Positions 5,734 through 13,147 of a DNA stretch of 14,938 bases are shown one piece after another; positions within the stretch are counted from its first letter, which is position 1; each line of letters opens with the position of its first letter. Source of the stretch: Castellaniella sp. UBA6218 (lineage in GTDB: Bacteria > Pseudomonadota > Gammaproteobacteria > Burkholderiales > Burkholderiaceae_B); the NCBI GenBank assembly GCA_002421865.1, contig DISE01000085.1:1-14938 (forward strand), given 5' to 3'. The notes below the pieces were generated by a model. That model saw nothing but the letters and a program-made list of their open reading frames with translations, made no database searches and was not told the origin of the DNA. Made by a program: the position numbers and the translations under genes.

Positions 5734-7958
5734 GCCTGTCACTGCCCGAAACCGCGTCGCCAGCCGGCGACGGAGGCCGCCCGAGGCTGCTGATCGTCGA
5801 TGACGCTTCCGTCAATCTGCACACCTTGATTGGCATGTTCCGGGATGATTACGCCATTTCCGCCGCCACCAGCGGCCTCAAGGCCATCGAGCTGGCGCGG
5901 CGCGATCCGCGGCCCGACCTGATCCTGCTCGACATCCAGATGCCCGACATGGACGGTTACGAGGTGTTGGCGGCCCTGAAACAGGACGCGGCGACGGCGG
6001 ACATTCCGGTCATCTTCGTGACCGCCCTGGCCGAGGCGGCGGATGCGGCGCGAGGCCTGCTGATGGGGGCGGCGGACTATGTCACCAAGCCCATCAACCC
6101 GGAACTGTTCCGGGTCCGGGTCAGGAACCAGCTGGAACTGACGCGCTACAGGCGGATGCCGGCGGCGTTCGAACTCGTGCCGCAGGCCGGGGACGCGCCG
6201 CCGCCGACCCTGCTGGTGGTGGACGATGTCCCCGAAAACATCCACGAATTGCTGGTGGCCTTGCGCGACGAGTTCCGGATCCTGGTCGCCAGCGATGGCA
6301 TCCGGGCGCTGGAAATCGTCCAGGGGGCGGCGCCGCCCGACCTGGTGCTGCTGGACGTGATGATGCCCGGAATGGACGGCTACGAAGTCTGCCGGCGCAT
6401 CAAGGCCACGCCGGACGGCCAACGCATCCCGGTGGTGTTTGTCACGGTGGTCGACGATACGCGCGACAAGGTGCGGGGCTTCGCCCTGGGCGCGGCCGAT
6501 TACGTGACCAAGCCCTTCGACATCGAGGAGGTCCGCGCCCGGGTGCGCGCCCATCTGGAACTCGCCCGCTTGCGCCGTTTCCTGGAGGATCTGGTGGCGC
6601 AGCGCACCGCCTTGCTGCGGGTGAGTGAAGAAAAATACCGCATCCTGACGCATCGCGATCCCCTGACCGGTCTGCCCAACCGGGTGTTGTTCGCCGAACT
6701 GCTGGCCCATTCGATCCAGATGGCTCAGCACGCCGCCATGCCTTTCGCCCTGCTGTGCCTGGACCTGGACAAGTTCGCCGCTATCAACGAGACCCTGGGG
6801 CACGGGCTGGGCGACCGGGTGCTGGTCCAGGCGGCGCAGCGTCTGCGTGGCCTGCTGCCGGCGCGGGACGCGCTCGCCCGGGTTGGCGGCGATGAGTTCT
6901 ACGTCATCCTGGACCGGGACCAGGGCGAACGGGGCGTCGCCCTGGCCGCGCAGCGGATGCTCGACGCGCTGGCGGCGCCGTTCGCCCTGGACGGCCAGAC
7001 CGTCTACGTGAGCGCCAGCATCGGCGTGGCGCTTTATCCCGAGGATGGCGCCACGACGGACGAACTGCTCAGCAGGGCGGACGCGACGCTGCACCAGGCC
7101 AAGGCGGACGGACGGGGCAGCCTGCGGTTTTTCTCGCCGGAGATCATGCTGCGCGCCAGGGAACGCCTGTCGCTCGAAGCCGAGATGCGCCGCGCGCTCG
7201 AGCGGGGGGAATTCCGGGTCCATTACCAGCCGCAACTGCACCTGCGCGAGCGCGCGGTGACGGGGCTCGAGGCGCTGGTGCGCTGGGCTCACCCCGAGCG
7301 CGGCCTGATCGGGCCGGGCGCGTTCATTTCGATGGCCGAGGAAAGCGGCCTGATCGTGCCGCTGGGGAACTGGGTCCTGCGGGAAGTGGGACGCCAGATG
7401 CGCGCCTGGGCCGACGAGGGCGCGGCGCCGGGCTACGTCGCGGTGAATCTGTGCGCGCTGCAGCTCGGCTACGGGGATCTGGTCGATTCCGTGCGCGATG
7501 TGCTCGAGGCGAACCGGCTGGCGCCCGGTTGCCTGGAACTGGAAATCACCGAAAGCTGCCTGATGGCGGACCGCGGCCGCGCCATCGACACGCTGGAGAC
7601 CCTGCGCGGCATGGGTGTGCGCCTGTCCATCGATGATTTCGGCACAGGCTATTCCTCCATGTCCTATCTGCAGCATCTCCGGGTGCACCGGCTCAAGATC
7701 GACATGACGTTCGTCCGGGATCTGGAGACCAATCCCGGCAACGCGTCCATCGTCACGGCGATCATCGCCCTGGGCCACAGCCTGGATCTGGAGATCGTGG
7801 CCGAGGGGGTCGAGACGCCGGAGCAACTGGCCCATCTCCGGCGCCTGGGCTGCGACCTGGTACAGGGTTATCTGGTCGGGCGTCCCGTGCCCGCGTCGAG
7901 GGTGCTGGACTTGCGCTTCGGCCCCGGCCATCCCCTGGTGGGGATGCTGCCCGCCTGA
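5730..7958 (+). CDS. Two-receiver c-di-GMP response regulator (REC-REC-GGDEF-EAL)
   Basis: The product has 742 residues, is cytoplasmic and has no DNA-binding domain. REC1 (about 18-135) has D68 and K120. REC2 (about 160-280) has D209 and K261. A short helical linker leads to GGDEF (about 310-465) with intact GGDEF at 386-390 and DLDKF at 345-349. The product-inhibition site RxxD reads PARD (377-380), so its Arg is missing; the usual FKxIN reads FAAIN. EAL (about 480-725) has EAL (514-516), ELEITES, DDFGTGYSS (from 635), LKIDMTFV, EIVAEGVET and QGY, so it looks catalytically complete. GGDEF makes c-di-GMP from GTP and EAL hydrolyses it; which activity dominates cannot be told from sequence. 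It is the expected output partner of the upstream hybrid kinase, with which it overlaps by 4 bp. Confidence 0.94.
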   Translation: MSLSLPETASPAGDGGRPRLLIVDDASVNLHTLIGMFRDDYAISAATSGLKAIELARRDPRPDLILLDIQMPDMDGYEVLAALKQDAATADIPVIFVTALAEAADAARGLLMGAADYVTKPINPELFRVRVRNQLELTRYRRMPAAFELVPQAGDAPPPTLLVVDDVPENIHELLVALRDEFRILVASDGIRALEIVQGAAPPDLVLLDVMMPGMDGYEVCRRIKATPDGQRIPVVFVTVVDDTRDKVRGFALGAADYVTKPFDIEEVRARVRAHLELARLRRFLEDLVAQRTALLRVSEEKYRILTHRDPLTGLPNRVLFAELLAHSIQMAQHAAMPFALLCLDLDKFAAINETLGHGLGDRVLVQAAQRLRGLLPARDALARVGGDEFYVILDRDQGERGVALAAQRMLDALAAPFALDGQTVYVSASIGVALYPEDGATTDELLSRADATLHQAKADGRGSLRFFSPEIMLRARERLSLEAEMRRALERGEFRVHYQPQLHLRERAVTGLEALVRWAHPERGLIGPGAFISMAEESGLIVPLGNWVLREVGRQMRAWADEGAAPGYVAVNLCALQLGYGDLVDSVRDVLEANRLAPGCLELEITESCLMADRGRAIDTLETLRGMGVRLSIDDFGTGYSSMSYLQHLRVHRLKIDMTFVRDLETNPGNASIVTAIIALGHSLDLEIVAEGVETPEQLAHLRRLGCDLVQGYLVGRPVPASRVLDLRFGPGHPLVGMLPA

Positions 7959-7976
7959 GGCCGGCCCGGCCGTCGT

Positions 7977-9746
7977 TCAATGATCGAAATGCAGGCGCAG
8001 GAAGGCCTGTCCGTCGCGCCGGCCCGATTGCAGGCGGTCGGCCAGGCTGCGCAGCATGATGCCCGAGATTCCCGAGAGGGCCTGATCCAGCGCGTGCTGG
8101 AAGGCGGACTCGTCAATGTCGAGCAGATCGGCCGGCGCATGGCCCGCGCGGGCGCCCAGTTCCAGTTCCGGACCGTCATACAGCAGTTCGATGTCCAGAT
8201 TGTATTCGTCGAAGCTGCCCCGGATGCCGCGCAGCCGTCGCCTGTCGTCGTTCTGGATGGCCTCGGCGGCCTCCAGCGCGGCCTGGGCGGCACGCCGGAC
8301 CACGTCGCGCCGGGCGCTCCATGCGCCCCCTTGCGCTTCGACGAAATCGACCACCCGCCGGATCGGTTCGGCCGCGCCGTCGGTGTCCTCGAGGGATTCC
8401 CGGGCCTGGCGCGAAATCCCCAGGCGGAACAGCAGGTTCAGCCCAATGGCGCTCAGGCCGGCGACGATGATGCCGTTGCCGACCACGAAGCGCAGGGACT
8501 CGGGGGCCCGCTCGGCCAGTTCCGGCATCAGGATTACGCCCATGCCCAGCACGAAGGACAGGCCGATCATGAAGATCCCGCGCGAATCCAGGGCTCTTGA
8601 GGCGATCAGTTCGATGCCGGAAACGATCAGGTAGGCGGCGGCGTAGATTTCGATGGCGCCGATGACGGCCGTCGGGATCAGCGTCAGCGCCAGCGAGACC
8701 TGGGGCAGGAACGCGATCAGTGCCAGCAACAGGGCCGTCAGCAGCCCGATCCAGCGGGAGGTGGATCGGCTGATGTGCGCCAGGGCGATGTTGGCCGACG
8801 AGGCGGCGCTGGGCAGTGCGCCCAGGCAGGCCCCCACGAGGTTGCCCAGGCCGCAGGCGCGCATGCCGCCGCTGACCATGCGCATGTCGGGGCGGCGCCA
8901 GTCGGATTCGTTCATCTTGTGCATCAGCACCACGCAGCCGAAGACGTCCAGCTGGGTCATGAGCGCCAGCACGGCCACGGCCAGGAGGATGCCGGCGTCG
9001 ATGTCGAAGACGGGCGACGGCGGGTGCGGCAGGCCGAACAGAGGGGCGTCGGACAAGGCCTCCCAGCCGTGCAACTGGCCGGTCAGCGCCGACACGGCCA
9101 GACCCGCCAGCAGCCCACCGAGCAGGGCGGACAGCTTGCCGCGCTGGCTGCCCCAGATCGACAGGCCGATGATCGTCGCCAGGGTGGCGGCGCCGATCAG
9201 TACATCGGCGGTCCGCAGGCCGCCCGCCTCCAGTCCGGTGACATGCCGCAGGGCCGGTTCGACGAGCGACAGGCCGGCCACGCAGACGATGATGCCGGCC
9301 ACGGTGGGCGGCAGGATGGTTCGCAGGCGCGGCACGATCGAGCCCGCGCCCAGCGCCACCAGGCCATTGACCAGGCCGACCAGCACCAGGCCGCCCAGGC
9401 CGTGTCGCGCGGCCAGCATGCCGGACATGACGACCAGCAGAGGATCGGGCATGTGGATCAACAGCATGCCCGATCCCAGCCGCCCGCCCCAGGACTGCAG
9501 GAAGGTCGAGACCGCCATGCCCAGGATGCTGGCCGTGACCATGGCCTGTGTCGTCGCGGCGTCCAGGCCGCCGATCTTGGCGGCCGCCAGGACGTAGGCG
9601 ACCAGCGCCAGCGCGGTGGCGACGTGCTGCAATGCCAGGCCGGCCAGCGTCGGCGTCGGCGGGCGTTCGTCGGCGGCGTACAGCAGCTCGGGCGGCCGCT
9701 TGAAACGGGGCAGGGCGGGAAGTTGGAGGCGGAATGGGTGGGCCAT
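7977..9746 (-). CDS. NCS2-family permease with GHKL-like C-terminal domain
   Basis: The product is 589 residues from ATG 9746. The N-terminus carries PPELLYAADERPP, then about 12-14 hydrophobic helices follow with the NCS2 (xanthine/uracil permease) pattern. The family signature [QEP]-N-x-G-x4-T is changed: ANIALAHIS keeps only the Asn of its key residues. The TM8 acid appears as QLDVFG rather than Glu. The last 140 residues (about 450-589, bases 7980-8400) are soluble. They contain ALEAAEAIQ, GSFDEYNLDIELLYDG and MLRSLADRL, resembling an anti-sigma/GHKL ATPase fold. The substrate is therefore uncertain, possibly a nucleobase-like compound. A GTG at 9800 would add 18 residues, but an extended -10 box overlaps it, so 9746 is preferred despite no clear ribosome site. 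It follows the ABC permease gene by 81 bp and converges on the GGDEF-EAL gene. Confidence 0.85.
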   Translation of the reverse strand: MAHPFRLQLPALPRFKRPPELLYAADERPPTPTLAGLALQHVATALALVAYVLAAAKIGGLDAATTQAMVTASILGMAVSTFLQSWGGRLGSGMLLIHMPDPLLVVMSGMLAARHGLGGLVLVGLVNGLVALGAGSIVPRLRTILPPTVAGIIVCVAGLSLVEPALRHVTGLEAGGLRTADVLIGAATLATIIGLSIWGSQRGKLSALLGGLLAGLAVSALTGQLHGWEALSDAPLFGLPHPPSPVFDIDAGILLAVAVLALMTQLDVFGCVVLMHKMNESDWRRPDMRMVSGGMRACGLGNLVGACLGALPSAASSANIALAHISRSTSRWIGLLTALLLALIAFLPQVSLALTLIPTAVIGAIEIYAAAYLIVSGIELIASRALDSRGIFMIGLSFVLGMGVILMPELAERAPESLRFVVGNGIIVAGLSAIGLNLLFRLGISRQARESLEDTDGAAEPIRRVVDFVEAQGGAWSARRDVVRRAAQAALEAAEAIQNDDRRRLRGIRGSFDEYNLDIELLYDGPELELGARAGHAPADLLDIDESAFQHALDQALSGISGIMLRSLADRLQSGRRDGQAFLRLHFDH

Positions 9747-9790
9747 GTCGCGCGGGGGGCGGGTGAACCGCGTCGGGCGGGATGCCGGCG

Positions 9791-9799
9791 AGTGTATCA
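9791..9799 (-). promoter_or_regulatory. Possible extended -10 promoter of the NCS2 permease
   Basis: On the minus strand this reads TGATACACT, matching TGn-TAnnnT with hexamer TACACT. No good -35 box is present. Transcription would begin near 9784, upstream of ATG 9746 and downstream of the alternative GTG 9800. A small hairpin overlaps the stop of the preceding ABC permease (GCGCC-TTCA-GGCGC, about 9823-9836), hinting at partial separation from that operon. Confidence 0.3.
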
Positions 9800-9827
9800 C
9801 CCGCCCGGGCCGCCCCCGACGGCGCCT

Positions 9828-10796
9828 TCAGGCGCGCACTTCCTGGCGCTGGAATACGATGTAGGCCAGGGTGAACAGGAGCACGACCGCCGCGATCAGC
9901 CCGGTGAACTGTGGCCAGACGATGGCCAGGCTTTCGGACAGCGGCAGCGGGCTGCCCAGCAGGGCGCCCTGCAACTGCGACAGGAACACCGGGCCCAGGC
10001 TGCGGGTGGCGGGGCTGAGCAGGGTGATGGCGGTGTCGTTGAACAGCGTAGCGGGCGAGACGTGCAGCAGGCCGCTTTGCCAGGCCACGGTATGCATGTC
10101 CAGTCCCCCGCCCAGCAGGGTTGCCAGATCGGGCGGGGCGATGGCACGGGCCAGGGCCGGGGCCAGCATGGGCCACAGCAGGGCGCAGAACAGCCACAGA
10201 CCCAGGGCGACCAGCGCGGAAGTCGAAGCCGAACGGAACGCCACCGAACACAGCAGGGCGACGGCCAGCCAGACGCCGGCGTAGGCCAGGGCCGCAACCA
10301 GGAACGCCAGGGACCGGACCACTTCCTCGCCGCTGGGGGGTACGCCCAGCAGGATCAGACCGGCGCCCATGACCAGCAGCCACAGGCAGACCAGACTGAT
10401 GGCCAGCGCGGCCAGACCTGCCAGGAACTTGCCCAGCAGCAGCGCGTCGCGGTAAAGAGGCTGAGACAGGATGCGGCTGAGCGTCCGGCGGCTGTATTCG
10501 CCGTTGATGGCATCGAACCCGAGGCCGATGGCGATCAGCGGAATCAGGAATCCCAGCAGTGCCGCGAAGGAGGGCAGCGGCGCGCGCGCGTCGGTGAACA
10601 GGCGCAGAAAGACGAAAGGATCCGATGACGTTGTCTGGCGGATGCCGTCGATGGCCCCGTACAGGGCGGCGGCCGCGGTCAGGACGACCAGCCATTGCAG
10701 CAGCCGCATGCGGGCGCTGCCCAGGTGGTCGGCCAGTTCCTTGGACAGAACGGCGCCCAGGCCGTGCCAGGGCGAGCCGATACGGGTCGTGCTCAT
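9828..10796 (-). CDS. ABC-2 type transporter permease
   Basis: The 322-residue protein has about six membrane helices: one near the N-terminus (LQWLVVLTAAAALYGAI), a core of four to five, and one at the C-terminus before a short basic/acidic tail. The diagnostic ABC-2 stretch is present after the second helix: FDAINGEYSRRTLSRILSQP followed by LYRDALLLGK, matching the NosY-like pattern E-x4-T-L-x3-LS-x-P-x2-R. A large periplasmic loop lies between the first two helices and another before the last. The ATG overlaps the stop of the ATPase gene (ATGA, 10793-10796), so the two are translationally coupled and form one transporter. The substrate is unknown; the family includes exporters and membrane-protein maturation factors. 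Confidence 0.88.
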   Translation of the reverse strand: MSTTRIGSPWHGLGAVLSKELADHLGSARMRLLQWLVVLTAAAALYGAIDGIRQTTSSDPFVFLRLFTDARAPLPSFAALLGFLIPLIAIGLGFDAINGEYSRRTLSRILSQPLYRDALLLGKFLAGLAALAISLVCLWLLVMGAGLILLGVPPSGEEVVRSLAFLVAALAYAGVWLAVALLCSVAFRSASTSALVALGLWLFCALLWPMLAPALARAIAPPDLATLLGGGLDMHTVAWQSGLLHVSPATLFNDTAITLLSPATRSLGPVFLSQLQGALLGSPLPLSESLAIVWPQFTGLIAAVVLLFTLAYIVFQRQEVRA

Positions 10797-11776
10797 GTCG
10801 GGGTGTCCTCAGTGAAGGTCTGACGGTAGATGCGGTCCAGGCTGGGGGTGTCTACGGCCAGATCGCGCAATTGCGCGCCCGCCAGGACCGCCGCCTGGGC
10901 GGCCTGTGCGCGCACGTCGCTTTCGGCCTGCAGGACGTAGTGTCCCGGGGCGTCGGCGCGCACGCCGCCCACTCCGGGGACGGTGGCCAGGACGGGCCGC
11001 AGATCGGGGCCGTCGGCATGGATGTGAACCTCGTGGCTGTGGCCACCCAGCACCTGGCGGGCCAGATCCCGGACCGGGCCCATGAGGGCGATGCGGCCGG
11101 CGTTGAACAGGGCGACGCGGTCGCAGATGCGCTGCATCTGGTCGAGCAGGTGCGACGACAGCAGCACGGTGACGCCGTCGTCGCGCAGGGATTCGATCAT
11201 GCGCAGAAAGGCTTCGGTGGACTGCGGATCCAGGCCGGAGGTGGGTTCGTCCAGGATGGCGATGGCGGCCCGCTTGAGCAGGATCTCGGCCAGGCCCAGG
11301 CGGCGGCGCATGCCGTGGGAAAAGGTTCCCGCGCGCTGATCGATGCGGTCCAGCAGCCTGACGCGATCAAGGGCCTCGGCGATCCGCTCGTCCCTCTCCT
11401 TTCCGGGGATGTCCAGCAGGCGGGCCGTGTAGCGCAGATTTTCGCGCGCGCTCAGGTGGTCATAGAAGCCGACCGAATCGGGCATGTAGCCGACCTGGCG
11501 CTTGACGGCCAATGGATTGCGCCAGGGGTCCTCGCCCAGCACGCGCACCTGGCCGCGCGTGGCTTCGGTCAGGCCCAGCAGCATGAGGATCGTGGTGGTC
11601 TTGCCCGCGCCGTTGGGGCCCAGCAGGCCGAAGACCTCGCCGGGCCGGACCTGGAAGTTCAGGGACCGGACCACGGCGCGGCCACCGTAGTCCTTGCCCA
11701 GTCCCTGGGCATCGATGGCGGGGGCGTCCCGGGACGGGAGGGCGGTGGACGTGCGCATGGCGGATGGCCCGTTCAT
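10793..11776 (-). CDS. ABC transporter ATP-binding protein (ABC-2 exporter type)
   Basis: From ATG 11776 the product is 327 residues. The nucleotide-binding domain shows Walker A GPNGAGKTT (53-61), a Q-loop region GYMPDSVGFYDHLSARENL (Asp where Gln is usual), signature FSHGMRRRL (152-160), Walker B AIAILDEPTSGLD (171-183) and H-loop SSH with H209. The HGM-type signature is normal for ABC-2 (NosF/CcmA-like) ATPases. A C-terminal domain of about 80 residues follows, as in other drug/copper-type ABC-2 ATPases. The start is fixed by the ATGA overlap with the upstream gene (11773-11776); the frame stays open further upstream, but that part is antisense-like sequence inside the neighbour. It powers the downstream permease at the inner membrane. 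Confidence 0.93.
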   Translation of the reverse strand: MNGPSAMRTSTALPSRDAPAIDAQGLGKDYGGRAVVRSLNFQVRPGEVFGLLGPNGAGKTTTILMLLGLTEATRGQVRVLGEDPWRNPLAVKRQVGYMPDSVGFYDHLSARENLRYTARLLDIPGKERDERIAEALDRVRLLDRIDQRAGTFSHGMRRRLGLAEILLKRAAIAILDEPTSGLDPQSTEAFLRMIESLRDDGVTVLLSSHLLDQMQRICDRVALFNAGRIALMGPVRDLARQVLGGHSHEVHIHADGPDLRPVLATVPGVGGVRADAPGHYVLQAESDVRAQAAQAAVLAGAQLRDLAVDTPSLDRIYRQTFTEDTPT

Positions 11777-12936
11777 CGGCGGCCGTACCGGGCGACCGCG
11801 CCCAGCAGCGCCAGCAGTGCCACGGCGATCAGGATGGCGCCGCTGACCCCCCACAGGCCGGACGTCGTCACCGAGACGCGCAGATCGCCGTCGGCCGACT
11901 GGCCGGCCGAACGCGCGTGCAGCTTGACCATGTAGTCGCCGGCCAGGGATTGGGGCGCGGGCGTGATGCGGGCCTGTACTTCGGCCGTCTTGCCCGGTTC
12001 CAGAAGGGCGACGCGCGCCGGCTCGAATTCGACCTTCCAGCCCGAGGGTGCCGTGCCGTCCAGCGCAATGTCCCGGGCGGCGGCAGTACCGCTGTTGCGC
12101 AGGACCAGCGGCATTTCGCGGGTGGCGCCGATCTGGGCGTCGGTGCTCATCAGGCCGTCGCGGCCCGACAGGTCCAGCGACGGCTGGCCCGTGATGTCGA
12201 GCTTCAGGGTCGTGGACGCCGTGACGCCATCGGCGGCGACCTCGACCTGGATCCCGTGCTCGCCGGATTGCGCCGATGCGGGCGGGCGCACGTGCAGCTT
12301 GACGGTCTTGGACTCTCCGGCCTTCACGGGCACGGCGCTGATCTGCTGGGTGCCGTAGCCTTCGGTGAAGGACGTGTCGAAATACTGCGGGGCACGGGCC
12401 GACAGACTGGCCAGGACGTCGCGGCCGCTGGCGTTCTTCACCGTCAGCTGATAGTCGAAGGCGGTGCGCGCCGACCCGGTCAGTTGCGGCAGTTCGGGCT
12501 GAACCGACAACTGCGCGGGCAACTGGTCGGCCAGGGTGATGTCGATCGGCAGGCTCAGGTGACGACGGTCGCCATCGGCGTGGACGGTCAGGGTGTGGCG
12601 CGATTGCGCGGCGCCTTGAGGGATGTCAAGCCGCAGCTGCAGAGGCAGCGTATCATCGCTTCCGGGCATGGCCGATTCCACAGGACGGCCATTGCCCAGC
12701 AGGACGGCTTTCCAGTCCTTGGGCACGCCATCCACCGACAGCGCCAGGCGCTCGGCGGGCGTGGCCCGGTTGCGCAGATGCAGGGCGATGGTGGATGTCT
12801 CGCCGGCCTTCAGGGTCAGGGAAGGGTAGTCGGTCGACAGGTCGATGCCGGGGGGCGCGCTCTCCGCAGCCAGGGCGGCGGTCTGGAAACTCAGGGCGCA
12901 CAAGGCGGCGGCCCACAATGCAAGGTATCTGGACAT
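11773..12936 (-). CDS. Exported, membrane-anchored NEW3/Ig-like domain protein
   Basis: The product has 387 residues from ATG 12936. It begins with a signal peptide (about 1-24, MSRYLALWAAALCALSF then ALAAES). The exported part holds three beta-sandwich-like repeats (about 30-140, 140-255, 255-360) with NEW3-type features such as LKAGETSTIALHLRN, VPVKAGESKTVKLHV, RNSGTAAARDI and LEPGKTAEVQARITP. A single membrane helix (VSGAILIAVALLALLGAV) and a short RYGRR tail end it. NEW3 proteins (COG1470-like) often sit beside ABC-2 transporters, as here: it overlaps the ATPase gene by 4 bp and is first in the operon. A role as periplasmic accessory or substrate-capture subunit is inferred. The frame is open up to 13632, but that region is antisense to tonB and lacks protein character, so the signal peptide sets the start. 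Confidence 0.85.
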   Translation of the reverse strand: MSRYLALWAAALCALSFQTAALAAESAPPGIDLSTDYPSLTLKAGETSTIALHLRNRATPAERLALSVDGVPKDWKAVLLGNGRPVESAMPGSDDTLPLQLRLDIPQGAAQSRHTLTVHADGDRRHLSLPIDITLADQLPAQLSVQPELPQLTGSARTAFDYQLTVKNASGRDVLASLSARAPQYFDTSFTEGYGTQQISAVPVKAGESKTVKLHVRPPASAQSGEHGIQVEVAADGVTASTTLKLDITGQPSLDLSGRDGLMSTDAQIGATREMPLVLRNSGTAAARDIALDGTAPSGWKVEFEPARVALLEPGKTAEVQARITPAPQSLAGDYMVKLHARSAGQSADGDLRVSVTTSGLWGVSGAILIAVALLALLGAVARYGRR

Positions 12937-13086
12937 GGTGTCGTTCGGCTTTTCGTTCAGGTTGATCTGCCCGGTCCGGAACCGGTCTCCAGACAAAAGG
13001 GACCGGCCATGGCGGTTTCGAGTTTCAATAAAAACGTAAATTTTTGTTTCTCTTGGGGGTTGGCGCCCACCGCCGGCCATCTCTGT

Positions 13087-13105
13087 ATTGAGAACCGTTA
13101 TCATT
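13087..13105 (+). promoter_or_regulatory. Fur box upstream of tonB
   Basis: The core TGAGAACCGTTATCA (13089-13103) matches the 7-1-7 Fur pattern TGATAAT-n-ATTATCA at 11 of 14 arm positions. It is itself a palindrome with one mismatch (TGAGAAC / GTTATCA). It overlaps the -35 box and spacer of the tonB promoter, the position expected for Fe(II)-Fur repression. Confidence 0.75.
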
Positions 13106-13116
13106 ACTGCTAACAT
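13088..13116 (+). promoter_or_regulatory. Sigma-70 promoter of tonB-exbB-exbD
   Basis: TTGAGA (13088-13093) and TAACAT (13111-13116) are separated by exactly 17 bp. Transcription would begin near 13123, giving a leader of about 25 bases before the tonB ATG. The Fur box covers the -35 and most of the spacer. Confidence 0.65.
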
Positions 13117-13147
13117 CGCACTTTCGCTCCTCGACATCCGCTGGTCC

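Larger units (their letters stand above)
12937..13147. promoter_or_regulatory. Divergent intergenic region between NEW3-ABC operon and tonB
   Basis: These 211 bp separate the two divergent start codons. The centre (about 13020-13060) is strikingly AT-rich for this genome and is a likely site of the leftward promoter, but I could not pick a clean -35/-10 pair on the minus strand. CCGGT and ACCGG arms at 12971-12985 form a small hairpin. The rightward promoter and Fur box are listed separately. Confidence 0.4.

Noticed and set aside
5739..7931. 730-codon open frame antisense to the GGDEF-EAL gene
   Set aside because: The sense frame has complete, well-known domains. Long antisense frames are expected in GC-rich coding DNA.
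7959..7976. GC-rich palindromic GGCCGGCCCGGCC between convergent genes as a terminator
   Set aside because: There is no T-run on either strand and the stem is too short to support a terminator call.
8775..10628. 617-codon + strand frame opposite the permease genes
   Set aside because: It is Gln/Gly/Arg-rich antisense sequence with no start context or family resemblance.
8176..10695. 839-codon minus-strand frame spanning the NCS2 and ABC permease genes
   Set aside because: It is out of frame with two clear membrane proteins and is composed of Arg/Pro/Gly-rich shadow sequence.
11764..13113. 449-codon + strand frame opposite the NEW3 gene
   Set aside because: It is antisense to a protein with a clear signal peptide, repeats and membrane anchor.
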